Source: a virus. From it: a stretch of 43,037 nt of DNA. The notes under the pieces are model-generated. The model worked only from the letters and a program-made list of their open reading frames with translations. It was not told where the DNA came from and searched no databases. Positions 6,061 to 12,813 of this stretch are shown in pieces (the stretch's first letter is position 1; every line of letters starts with the position of its first letter). Made by a program: the position numbers and the translations under genes. The DNA lies in the IMG/VR virus record IMGVR_UViG_3300031223_000015, positions 1 to 43,037 of that record. One strand, given 5' to 3'.

Positions 6061-6450
6061 CTAGCTGTTTGCATACTCATTTTTATGCTGATTGTAGTGA
6101 CCCTTGCGCACGCCCGCATCTTTGGCAGCGCGGTGTTTCATGTTGCGTAGTTTATCACTATCAGTCTGGGTGCCAGTACCTTTGCACTGGAAACACAGGC
6201 GAGCATATCGGATACCCACATACACACCGAGTTTGCAGTCTGAATGCCCACAGCCAGTGAAGCTGACACCTCGTTGCATCTGGCGCAGAACCCACGGTAT
6301 TCTATCTAGCTTGCTGAGTGATTTTAGTTCACGCTCTCTGAGGAACGTAGCGACTTGGCTGGCTGATAGATGTTTCTTTACTGTTGGTATATCTGATGAT
6401 ACTGGAACTGAATCAACGCCAGTTGCAGTGAATAGTTTATTGAAATCCAT
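6061..6450 (-). CDS. Hypothetical early protein with cysteine-rich zinc-like motif (129 aa)
   Basis: The protein has C67, H69, C72 and then C86-x2-C89 followed by GTG (CFQCKGTG), resembling half of the CxxCxGxG zinc modules of DnaJ-like proteins. The tail is basic (NMKHRAAKDAGVRKGHYNQHK), suggesting contact with nucleic acid. No family is recognised. The start at 6450 has TAGGAG with ATACATC spacing; the longer frame from 6528 has no such site. It is the last gene of the second minus-strand operon. Confidence 0.7.
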   Translation of the reverse strand: MDFNKLFTATGVDSVPVSSDIPTVKKHLSASQVATFLRERELKSLSKLDRIPWVLRQMQRGVSFTGCGHSDCKLGVYVGIRYARLCFQCKGTGTQTDSDKLRNMKHRAAKDAGVRKGHYNQHKNEYANS

Positions 6451-6477
6451 GATGTATCTCCTAAATTGGGAAGTAAA

Positions 6478-6495
6478 GGGGCGATTGCTCGCCCC
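6478..6495 (-). other. Perfect GC-rich intercistronic hairpin
   Basis: GGGGCGA and TCGCCCC pair around a TTGC tetraloop. On the minus strand it lies downstream of the 397-aa gene and upstream of the 129-aa gene. It is followed by TTTACTT rather than a solid T-run, so it is more likely an attenuator or RNA-stability element than a full terminator. Confidence 0.55.
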
Positions 6496-6502
6496 ATGAT
6501 GT

Positions 6503-7696
6503 CTAGCTATGCTTAGCGATGTAGGCACTTAATGCCTTGTTATCTGCCTCGATAGCCTTGGCTAAACGTTCCTCAGCTTCTTTATGGAACGACTCGGCAT
6601 TCACCTCACTCGTGAGACGTTTGAACTCAAACTTCTTGAGCTTGAATCTGTCCTCACCGTTTGGCCCTTCGCTGTAGATGTAGCCTCCATGATAGAAGGT
6701 ATCTAGCACCTCTAGCACTTGCTCAGGTAGGATGACTTTCCATTCATCAACCCACGCCTCGATAGCCTCAATGCTTTCTTCAATCTCAGCCTCAAGGTTG
6801 TTCCACTCTCTATCTTCCACAATGTAACGACCCTCATTGACGGCTGAGGATATGGACAACGTGTGACCCATGATTTCTAGCTCCGAATCACGCGCCTCCA
6901 TGCCTGCTTTGTCATTTCCATACAGCGCATTACCTAAGCGATAGCTCATTTGGTCCACCTTGTTGTTGAGTGCAGCCACCACACGCCCTATGAACGCAAG
7001 AACGCTCGTGATGTTGGGCTTGTCGGTCAGTTCACCTAATGGTATGCCTCCTTTGTAGAACTTTTCGAAGTCCCAAGTCTCTTTCCCAGCCTCAGTATCC
7101 CTTTCAAGTTTACCAATGAGCGACTTCTCTATACGCTCCCAAACCTCGATGTCGAAGTCTGTCTCAACCTTGAGTATGGGGCAATTGACGGCTTTTAGTG
7201 TGTCCTCGATGACCCACTTTGCCGTATCTTTCTTGAACTTTGCTGAGTGGGATACAAATTCCACGAACTCGTCGTAGTCCCATATCTCGTCAATCTCAAA
7301 CTCAGGACGACCTTCATCATCTTTGCCCAAGAACGTCCATATCTGCCAGTAAGGCATATCAACGTTCATGCCATCCCAACGAATGACATGCTCGCGTATT
7401 TCAAAGAGCGTATCCTGAATGTGTCTGTGCATGTGACCAATCTCCGGTAACTCAGCACCGAATGTGCCAGGTGAACCGTCTATCACTTCACGTACTGATG
7501 CGACGGCTCGCTCCTTGATCATCTTTCGTTGAGCGCCCTTAAACTTGCCCATGATTTTGAACGCTGTGGTGGATTTCTCACCCGCTAGTCTTGCGTTGTT
7601 ATCTGCAATCTTTGCTTGAGCTACGTCCATTGCCACTGTCTTGAGTGACGTTACCGGATGTAGTGCTCTATTCACTGACTTTGCTATTGTTTTCAT
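6503..7696 (-). CDS. Hypothetical early protein, acidic and helical (397 aa)
   Basis: This is the largest early protein in the window and I do not recognise it. It has a basic, helical N-terminus (residues 1-80, several K and R) and then a long acidic part with many W, E and D residues (YWQIWTFLGKDDEGRPEFEIDE; EAEIEESIEAIEAWVDEWK), without membrane segments, nucleotide-binding loops or clear catalytic motifs. I chose ATG 7696 with AAGG 8-9 bases upstream, because the frame starting at 7762 overlaps the upstream gene and reads through the hairpin at 7724-7744. Confidence 0.75.
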   Translation of the reverse strand: MKTIAKSVNRALHPVTSLKTVAMDVAQAKIADNNARLAGEKSTTAFKIMGKFKGAQRKMIKERAVASVREVIDGSPGTFGAELPEIGHMHRHIQDTLFEIREHVIRWDGMNVDMPYWQIWTFLGKDDEGRPEFEIDEIWDYDEFVEFVSHSAKFKKDTAKWVIEDTLKAVNCPILKVETDFDIEVWERIEKSLIGKLERDTEAGKETWDFEKFYKGGIPLGELTDKPNITSVLAFIGRVVAALNNKVDQMSYRLGNALYGNDKAGMEARDSELEIMGHTLSISSAVNEGRYIVEDREWNNLEAEIEESIEAIEAWVDEWKVILPEQVLEVLDTFYHGGYIYSEGPNGEDRFKLKKFEFKRLTSEVNAESFHKEAEERLAKAIEADNKALSAYIAKHS

Positions 7697-7723
7697 TTGT
7701 GTTACCTTTTTATCTGTTAAGGA

Positions 7724-7744
7724 TGCGGTGCTTGTGGCACCGCA
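7724..7744 (-). other. Perfect 8-bp intercistronic hairpin
   Basis: TGCGGTGC and GCACCGCA pair around a 5-base loop, between the stop of the 246-aa gene and the ribosome-binding site of the 397-aa gene. There is no T-run. It is likely an RNA processing or stability element that sets the ratio of the two products. Confidence 0.5.
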
Positions 7745-7752
7745 AAGAATGG

Positions 7753-8493
7753 TTATAGCCAATTGTTTGACTTTAACGTGCCACCTGTGAGCAACATAAT
7801 TCGTTGCACATGGGTGGTTTCCAGATGCTCGACCTTATTCAGCCACTCATCAGATTTCCTATCGTTCTCCCTATCGAACTCCTCAGTGTAAGCGCCACGT
7901 ATTGTCACGCCCTCAGCTTGTGTGAACTCGTCCATCGTGTCGTAGAAGCATGAACTGTCTAGCGTTTGCTCCTCGTCCTCAAACTCCACATGATGTGAAG
8001 ACTCGTTGCATGAGTAGCACTCCGTAATTGGCTCATGCTCCCAAGGGTTGTTCTGGGTAACTTTCCCATCCTTGCCCTTGATAGCCCCAATTGATGCAGT
8101 CTTAACAGGTGCGTAACCCTGATAGCCTGAATCCCAATCGAAGTAATGCACATCGTTGGATAGCGAGGACTGATATGTCAGGTCGCCTTGACCGTCGATA
8201 GGGCTGCATAGCCATTTACTCAGTCTATTCAGCACCGACGTATGATGCTCAATCTGCGCTTGGATAGCGTTGATACGGTGTTCGTAGAATCCGTCATGTT
8301 GCGAGGGCTTATTCCACTTCACCATGATGCCTGCTATTTTACTCAAGCAAGTGGATTCGCTCCCTAGCCCATAACGTACACTCGATACATGGTCTAGCTT
8401 AGCGTTGGTGAGCATTCTAGGTAGGACACTTAGCGCCATTTCTGACTCGTCTTTACGCATCTGTTGCGCGGGTGTTAGATTGATATAATTCAT
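7753..8493 (-). CDS. Hypothetical early protein (246 aa)
   Basis: No family is recognised. The protein is soluble, with a helical N-terminal half (MRKDESEMALSVLPRML; EHRINAIQAQIEHHTSVLNRL), a middle section rich in aromatic residues (YFDWDSGYQGY), one CxxC pair (ECYSCNESSHH) that could bind a metal with nearby histidines, and an acidic C-terminal half. The ATG at 8493 follows a GAGAG tract. It is coupled by ATGA to the small 28-aa frame upstream. Confidence 0.7.
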   Translation of the reverse strand: MNYINLTPAQQMRKDESEMALSVLPRMLTNAKLDHVSSVRYGLGSESTCLSKIAGIMVKWNKPSQHDGFYEHRINAIQAQIEHHTSVLNRLSKWLCSPIDGQGDLTYQSSLSNDVHYFDWDSGYQGYAPVKTASIGAIKGKDGKVTQNNPWEHEPITECYSCNESSHHVEFEDEEQTLDSSCFYDTMDEFTQAEGVTIRGAYTEEFDRENDRKSDEWLNKVEHLETTHVQRIMLLTGGTLKSNNWL

Positions 8494-8576
8494 AGTTTAC
8501 TCTCTGTTTTGGTTGATGTTGCGACTGCCCACATTGCTGTGAACGTATTGAAATATTGACCTTTATATAGAAACAT
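8490..8576 (-). CDS. Possible 28-aa leader peptide or small protein
   Basis: ATG 8576 is preceded by GGAGATACAG, the same translation-start context used by neighbouring genes. The product, MFLYKGQYFNTFTAMWAVAT and eight more residues, ends in an ATGA overlap with the 246-aa gene. It starts 14 bases inside the end of the upstream gene. It might serve mainly to couple translation of the next gene. It is short, so chance remains possible. Confidence 0.45.
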   Translation of the reverse strand: MFLYKGQYFNTFTAMWAVATSTKTESKL

Positions 8577-8814
8577 CTGTATCTCCTATCCATGTTAATT
8601 GCATTAGACCGTGGGCGGTGAACACTTTACCGTCGCACTTGAACCACGGGTTTTTATCGAACTTATGGTATTTGCTGTTGTTATCGGTATAGAATCCATG
8701 CTCTATATTACTGACGCATTGGTGTTCCCATAGCCCATCTTCGCGCTTGTTCTTAAACCCACGAACTTCACCGCTCCCACATAGTGGGCAATGTACTTCT
8801 TTTACTTCAAACAT
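8563..8814 (-). CDS. Small zinc-ribbon-like protein (83 aa)
   Basis: The N-terminus has CPLCGSGEVRGF (C9, C12), the usual knuckle of a zinc ribbon, and further possible ligands at H31, C33 and H39 (WEHQCVSNIEHG). Phage proteins of this type are often annotated only as restriction-alleviation-like or zinc-ribbon proteins; I cannot tell which role applies. The start at 8814 has AAGGAG 6 bases upstream in the context GGAGATACAG. Confidence 0.7.
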   Translation of the reverse strand: MFEVKEVHCPLCGSGEVRGFKNKREDGLWEHQCVSNIEHGFYTDNNSKYHKFDKNPWFKCDGKVFTAHGLMQLTWIGDTDVSI

Positions 8815-8824
8815 CTGTATCTCC

Positions 8825-9139
8825 TTAAAATGGTATGTTGCGTAGCTTGTATGCCCATACGTGGGCTTGACATATCACGGCGTAGTGTGCGCGCATCATA
8901 TCTCCATAGGCTTCGTTCTCTACGAACCCTATTATCTCGCCATGTTGGTCCACCACTTGGTCGTGGTACGGTGTATCAATGTAAACATCAGGGTGATTCT
9001 GCCCAATGTTGAAGGCATTAGCGGCGTCCAGCGCATACTCTACTGATACCCATTCCTTTTCATCCCACTCTTCTATCTCGCTATGCGCTTGATGCAGTAG
9101 CACCTCTGATGTTGTGTCTACCATGCTTAAATAAGTCAT
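8825..9139 (-). CDS. Hypothetical early protein (104 aa)
   Basis: This is the first gene of the second minus-strand operon. It is an acidic protein (EIEEWDEKEWVSVEYALDAANAF) with no recognised family, membrane segment or catalytic motif. I chose ATG 9139, preceded by GAGAGATACAT, rather than the longer frame from 9232, whose extra residues cover the hairpin of the leader. Confidence 0.7.
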   Translation of the reverse strand: MTYLSMVDTTSEVLLHQAHSEIEEWDEKEWVSVEYALDAANAFNIGQNHPDVYIDTPYHDQVVDQHGEIIGFVENEAYGDMMRAHYAVICQAHVWAYKLRNIPF

Positions 9140-9341
9140 ATGTATCTCTCTCTGTAATCGAAGGGGGTTACCCAAAGTAGGTTCAAACCCCGAATTGACA
9201 TGCTGTTCCGTCTCAGACTCGAAACGAACCAACCCCGTGCCGCTCAGAACGACACCAACCTGACCAACCTCTTACAATTGTCCCAAATCACGCGAAAACC
9301 GACTTTTCAATTTTCATTTTTATTTTTTCAAATTTAAAAAT
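9140..9341 (-). promoter_or_regulatory. Long structured leader of the second minus-strand operon
   Basis: No gene is visible on either strand. On the minus strand the leader contains GGGGTT and AACCCC pairing around an inner ACC/GGT stem just before the first gene. Further upstream are three copies of GGTTGGT (complements of 9228-9234, 9254-9260 and 9263-9269). A bidirectional use of the palindromic promoter at 9353-9363 would give this operon an untranslated leader of about 200 bases, long enough for attenuation or protein binding. Confidence 0.4.
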
Positions 9342-9370
9342 TTTAAACTTACCAGTATTACTGCTAGAAT
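9342..9370 (+). promoter_or_regulatory. Promoter of the rightward operon, with palindromic operator
   Basis: The perfect palindrome CAGTATTACTG (9353-9363) is followed by one base and then the -10 hexamer TAGAAT (9365-9370), giving an extended TG. A weak -35 (TTTAAA, 9342-9347) lies 17 bases before it in very AT-rich DNA. The predicted start is near 9377. The palindrome could also drive the divergent minus-strand operon. Confidence 0.65.
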
Positions 9371-9404
9371 AATATTACCCCAACTGATAAAGATAGATAA
9401 AAAA

Positions 9405-9602
9405 ATGAGCGACCACATCGCAAGAATGAAAGCTGAACATAGCGACTTGCAAGATAAAATACTGGCATTAGTTACTTTTATTCACTCCAACCCTGTGTTT
9501 AAGACACTAGATGAAGCCGAGCAATCTCGCATGATCAAGCAGTGCGGATTCATGGAGTCCTACCTTCAAATGCTAGCTTCCCGCATATGGTCGGCTAAAT
9601 AA
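9405..9602 (+). CDS. Small coiled-coil protein, crAss001_48-related type (65 aa)
   Basis: The pattern MSDHIARMKAEHSDLQDKI, then a FIHSNPVFKTL loop, then QCGFMESYLQMLASRI is the two-helix layout of the small phage proteins annotated as crAss001_48-related, whose function is unknown. It probably forms a helical hairpin or oligomer. The ribosome-binding site is poor (an A-rich tract before ATG 9405). It is the first gene after the rightward promoter, so it may be made early. Confidence 0.7.
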   Translation: MSDHIARMKAEHSDLQDKILALVTFIHSNPVFKTLDEAEQSRMIKQCGFMESYLQMLASRIWSAK

Positions 9603-9618
9603 CTACGGAGTAATTGAT

Positions 9619-9843
9619 ATGAATACATCCCCAATGAAAATGTTTATAGGGACTAAGTTAATCAAAGCAGCACCGATGAACCGCGCTAAGTACCCCGCAC
9701 AAACGCAAGCCATTAAAGGACAATTTACGGATGACATGGTGCCATATCGTGAGTACTGGGCTTTAAAAACCGCGCAAAATGACATTGCAGTTTGGCAACC
9801 AAGTGGCAGTGATAGTCTTGCTAATGATTGGTGTTTCAGCTAA
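9619..9843 (+). CDS. Hypothetical phage protein (74 aa)
   Basis: This basic small protein with the pattern KMFIGTKLIKAAPMNRAKY and VPYREYWALK is of a type I associate with conserved but uncharacterised phage proteins. The ATG at 9619 has GGAG 8 bases upstream. Its stop overlaps the next start as TAATG. It sits just before the terminase genes. Confidence 0.65.
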   Translation: MNTSPMKMFIGTKLIKAAPMNRAKYPAQTQAIKGQFTDDMVPYREYWALKTAQNDIAVWQPSGSDSLANDWCFS

Positions 9844-10145
9844 TGGCCCTCAAAATCGACCTTGAGGGCGCACCTCCTAATATCGTTGCCGCATTTGATG
9901 CAGTGATAGCTTGGCATGAGCAATCATGCGAAGTGGAGGTGACCATCAAAATCGCCCATGATTTGCAGGACAGTTTAACGTTTAAAGCATTTCAGAACGT
10001 TGTCGAGCGTTATCACATCCAAAATTACGAAGTGCTTCCCGCAGAGAAATTTATGGAGGTGCTAAAAGTGATTGTCCCTAAAAGTTCCCCTTTGTTTGCC
10101 CTCAGCCCTAATGTGGCGAACGGCTCGTATCTGATTATTGAGTAG
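9843..10145 (+). CDS. Hypothetical phage protein (100 aa)
   Basis: The product (MALKIDLEGAPPNIVAAFDAV) looks like a small mixed alpha/beta protein. No family is recognised. I prefer ATG 9843, coupled by TAATG to the upstream gene; an in-frame TTG at 9828 is the alternative. It lies three bases before the terminase small subunit gene. Confidence 0.65.
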   Translation: MALKIDLEGAPPNIVAAFDAVIAWHEQSCEVEVTIKIAHDLQDSLTFKAFQNVVERYHIQNYEVLPAEKFMEVLKVIVPKSSPLFALSPNVANGSYLIIE

Positions 10146-10148
10146 CAC

Positions 10149-10646
10149 ATGGCAGAGGTAAAGAACGGCAACGCTTTGGTCGCAGAATATGCGGCTATGG
10201 CGGTCAGGACGCTAACGAGCCAAGAAGAGGTGTATGTATCCCACTGTATTCGAGGTCTGAATCCATCGGCGGCTTGTCGTGCGGCGGGTTACACCAATGT
10301 CCCTGAGATAATGGCCGACTTTGCTGAGAGGCGCGATATTCAAACCGCGCTTGCGCATGGTCGCGAAGTATCACGTCAGTTGGCACTTCAAGCCGGTCAG
10401 TTAGATTTTACCCGTGACGATGCAACACGTTTATACCTCGAAGCGCACTCTACTGCTGATACAGCGGCAGAACGTATTAGGGCGGTGGACAGCTTGGTTA
10501 AGCTGCATGGGCTAAGTGAGCCAGATAAAAAAGAGGTGGTTATCACGAGTAGGGACCAGTTGACGGTAATGGATACCGAGGAGCTGGCTCGTATTGCGGG
10601 TAGTGACATCCTACTTGACCCATCGGAATATGAGGTCAAGAAGTGA
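10149..10646 (+). CDS. terS: Terminase small subunit (165 aa)
   Basis: The small subunit recognises the phage packaging site and delivers DNA to the large subunit. The N-terminal part runs LTSQEEVYVSHCIRGLNPSAACRAAGY, a helix-turn-helix typical of small terminases (invariant GLNPSAA-x2-AGY). The C-terminal part VITSRDQLTVMDTEELARIAG is the peptide usually seen at the end of such proteins and thought to contact the large subunit. The length is normal. It overlaps the large subunit gene as GTGA. Confidence 0.85.
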   Translation: MAEVKNGNALVAEYAAMAVRTLTSQEEVYVSHCIRGLNPSAACRAAGYTNVPEIMADFAERRDIQTALAHGREVSRQLALQAGQLDFTRDDATRLYLEAHSTADTAAERIRAVDSLVKLHGLSEPDKKEVVITSRDQLTVMDTEELARIAGSDILLDPSEYEVKK

Positions 10647-12376
10647 GTTTTACCTGTACCGAGTGCCATATAGAAAAGGATGCTTATCAGCATTTTGACG
10701 ATGACGTATGCCAGAGCTGTGCTAAGAAAAACGGCACGTATGAGGCGATGGATGCCCGACCTGAGATAGAGCAGATAGCGGCTGATAAAGAACGAGCCGC
10801 CATTGAACAGCGTGAAGATATTCAGGCTGACTTTAACAAGCAGACTGAGGCTAAGCGCATACTGGCAGAGCGTGAGCTGGCGCGCCGACACATGCTGCAT
10901 TTCGTTAAGCAGTCCAACCCTGCGTATCAGGCAGGGTGGGTTCACGCGGACATTTGCCAGCGTCTTGATAAGTTTGCACAGGGTGTAGAGCAGGGTTTGC
11001 ACCCGCGCCTCATGATCACAATGCCACCTCGACACGGCAAGTCGGAACTGGGCAGTAAGACGTTCCCGTCATGGTATTTGGGCCGAAACCCCAAGCACGA
11101 TGTCATTTTAACCTCCTACTCGGGTGAGTTAGCCAAAGACTTCTCGCGTAAGTGCCGTGACTTGATGGACACCAACGCTTTTAAAAACGTGTTCAAAACC
11201 CGCCTTAGTAAAGACAGTAAAGCGTCTGATAAATGGTCGACGGCTCAAGGTGGCGGTTTTACAGCGGCGGGTGTCCAAGGACCAATTACAGGTCGTGGCG
11301 CTCACTTAGGTATAATCGATGACCCTGTGAAAGACAGAGAAGAAGCTGAATCCGAAACCATTAGGCAGAAGGTCAAGGATTGGTATTCTTCCACGTTTTA
11401 CTCTCGTCTTGCACCTGGCGGTGGTATTCTCATTATTCAGACCCGCTGGCACGACGATGACCTTTCTGGTTGGCTGTTGTCCGAAATGGCAGAGGTTGAG
11501 CGCGAAATGGCCGAAGAGGGTACTGAGTTTTGGCCCGAAGATGCGGATAAGTGGGAACTGGTTGAATACCCTGCGATTGCCATCCAAGACGAAGAGTTTC
11601 GTAAACAGGGTGAGGCACTTCACCCAGAGCGTTACCCACTAGCCGCATTGAAGCGTATTAAGCGTGCGATGATCCCCCGAGATTGGCAGGCGCTCTATCA
11701 GCAAAAACCTGTATCAGAAGATGGTGACTATTTTAAAGCCGAGTACTTTCGATATTATCACCCTAAAGATTTACCCCCGTTATCTGAGCTACGTATTTAT
11801 GCGGCATTCGATTTCGCCATATCGCAAAAGACCTCTGCCGATTGGACGGTTGGCGTGGTCGTGGGTATCGATAGGAAACAAAACATTTGGCTGTTGGACA
11901 TGCGCCGTGGCCGATGGAACTCATTGGGTATCATTAATCTACTGTTCGAGATACAGATGCTCTACGACCCCGAGCTGATGGGCATCGAGACAGGCCAGAT
12001 TGAATTGGCCCTTGAACCTTTCATCATCAAAGAAGAACAGGAACGGGGTGTCACGCTTAACTATGAGAAGTTGCGTACCAAAGGTGTCGATAAAGTTATC
12101 CGTGCTAGACCGCTGCAAGGCCGAATGGAACAGCACAAGGTATTCTTTCCTTCGCTTGACTCTACGCCGTGGATGATGACCCTTGTTAATGAGTTGCTTA
12201 AATTCCCACTTGGTAAGAACGATGACATTGTGGATGCGTTGGCGTGGATCGGTCAGATGATATTGCTGTTTGGTATTGTTAACCAGAAGCAGGCTAAGAA
12301 GGCCGAGAGTGACATGGCTAAACGTTTGAAAGAAATTATGAACGGTAAACGTGCGCGCAAGGCCATGGCTTCTTAA
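10643..12376 (+). CDS. terL: Terminase large subunit with N-terminal zinc-like finger (577 aa)
   Basis: This is the ATP-driven motor that pumps DNA into the procapsid and cuts it. Walker A is PPRHGKS (128-134), Walker B is HLGIIDD (221-227), and a later IIQTRWHDDDL is the coupling motif. The C-terminal RNase H-like nuclease starts with YAAFDFAIS near residue 390 and ends with acidic NDDIVDALAW. The unusual part is residues 1-40: CTEC and CQSC pairs about 15 residues apart, a probable zinc knuckle not found in most large terminases. The start is GTG 10643, with GAGG 7 bases upstream, overlapping the small subunit stop. Confidence 0.92.
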   Translation: MSFTCTECHIEKDAYQHFDDDVCQSCAKKNGTYEAMDARPEIEQIAADKERAAIEQREDIQADFNKQTEAKRILAERELARRHMLHFVKQSNPAYQAGWVHADICQRLDKFAQGVEQGLHPRLMITMPPRHGKSELGSKTFPSWYLGRNPKHDVILTSYSGELAKDFSRKCRDLMDTNAFKNVFKTRLSKDSKASDKWSTAQGGGFTAAGVQGPITGRGAHLGIIDDPVKDREEAESETIRQKVKDWYSSTFYSRLAPGGGILIIQTRWHDDDLSGWLLSEMAEVEREMAEEGTEFWPEDADKWELVEYPAIAIQDEEFRKQGEALHPERYPLAALKRIKRAMIPRDWQALYQQKPVSEDGDYFKAEYFRYYHPKDLPPLSELRIYAAFDFAISQKTSADWTVGVVVGIDRKQNIWLLDMRRGRWNSLGIINLLFEIQMLYDPELMGIETGQIELALEPFIIKEEQERGVTLNYEKLRTKGVDKVIRARPLQGRMEQHKVFFPSLDSTPWMMTLVNELLKFPLGKNDDIVDALAWIGQMILLFGIVNQKQAKKAESDMAKRLKEIMNGKRARKAMAS

Positions 12377-12381
12377 ACTCG

Positions 12382-12410
12382 TTTGCAGATATTAGTAATA
12401 CTGTTATAAT
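12382..12410 (+). promoter_or_regulatory. Late-type promoter before the portal cluster
   Basis: AGTAATACT (12394-12402) is followed by TG-T and a perfect -10 TATAAT (12405-12410). A partial -35 TTTGCA lies at 12382-12387, 17 bases upstream. This is the best match to the shared motif. The predicted start is near 12417, about 64 bases before the next gene. Confidence 0.7.
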
Positions 12411-12480
12411 CCAATCAGGGGAAGGAAGCACCGCACACTTTTCAGGGAGTTGGCGGTTGTCATTTAAAGAGGTAAATCCG

Positions 12481-12813
12481 ATGTTGCAGTCAATGATTGC
12501 GGCATTCACGCTGGTAGTTGCCATGTTTGCAATGTGGCACGCCATTATATTAGAGCCAATAGAAGCACGGTCTTTGGAAAGAATGGAGGTGCTTACAGAG
12601 CGCGTCCGTAGAGTCGAAGTTCGTCAAGATAAATCCAATGAATCGATTTTAAAAGAGATACGAAACATCAACCAATCACTTAGTCAGCTAGAGGTGTATC
12701 AAGCACGTCTAGGGGCTAATCTCGACAATCTTAATGGCAACATTACTCGTTTATCAAAACAGCTCGAATCCCAAAGTCTCCCCCGACCTCTATTGGAGGC
12801 CAGAAACCAGTGA
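12481..12813 (+). CDS. Membrane-anchored coiled-coil protein (110 aa)
   Basis: One N-terminal membrane helix (SMIAAFTLVVAMFAMWHAIIL) is followed by a long predicted coiled coil (ERMEVLTERVRRVEVRQDK; LDNLNGNITRLSKQLE). The topology resembles spanin-like or holin-associated proteins, yet it lies between the terminase and portal genes, so the role is open. ATG 12481 has GAGG 8 bases upstream; a TTG at 12457 after GGGAG is an alternative start. It overlaps the portal gene as GTGA. Confidence 0.65.
   Translation: MLQSMIAAFTLVVAMFAMWHAIILEPIEARSLERMEVLTERVRRVEVRQDKSNESILKEIRNINQSLSQLEVYQARLGANLDNLNGNITRLSKQLESQSLPRPLLEARNQ

Noticed and set aside
5961-6260. Plus-strand frame of 99 codons
   Set aside because: It is antisense to the 129-aa gene over most of its length, cysteine- and histidine-rich by reversal, with no start signal.
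6503-7762. Longer start of the 397-aa gene at 7762
   Set aside because: It overlaps the upstream gene and spans a perfect hairpin; the ATG at 7696 has a proper ribosome-binding site.
12481-12813. Assignment of the coiled-coil membrane protein as a holin or spanin
   Set aside because: Topology allows it, but the position between terminase and portal and the lack of a partner gene give no support.
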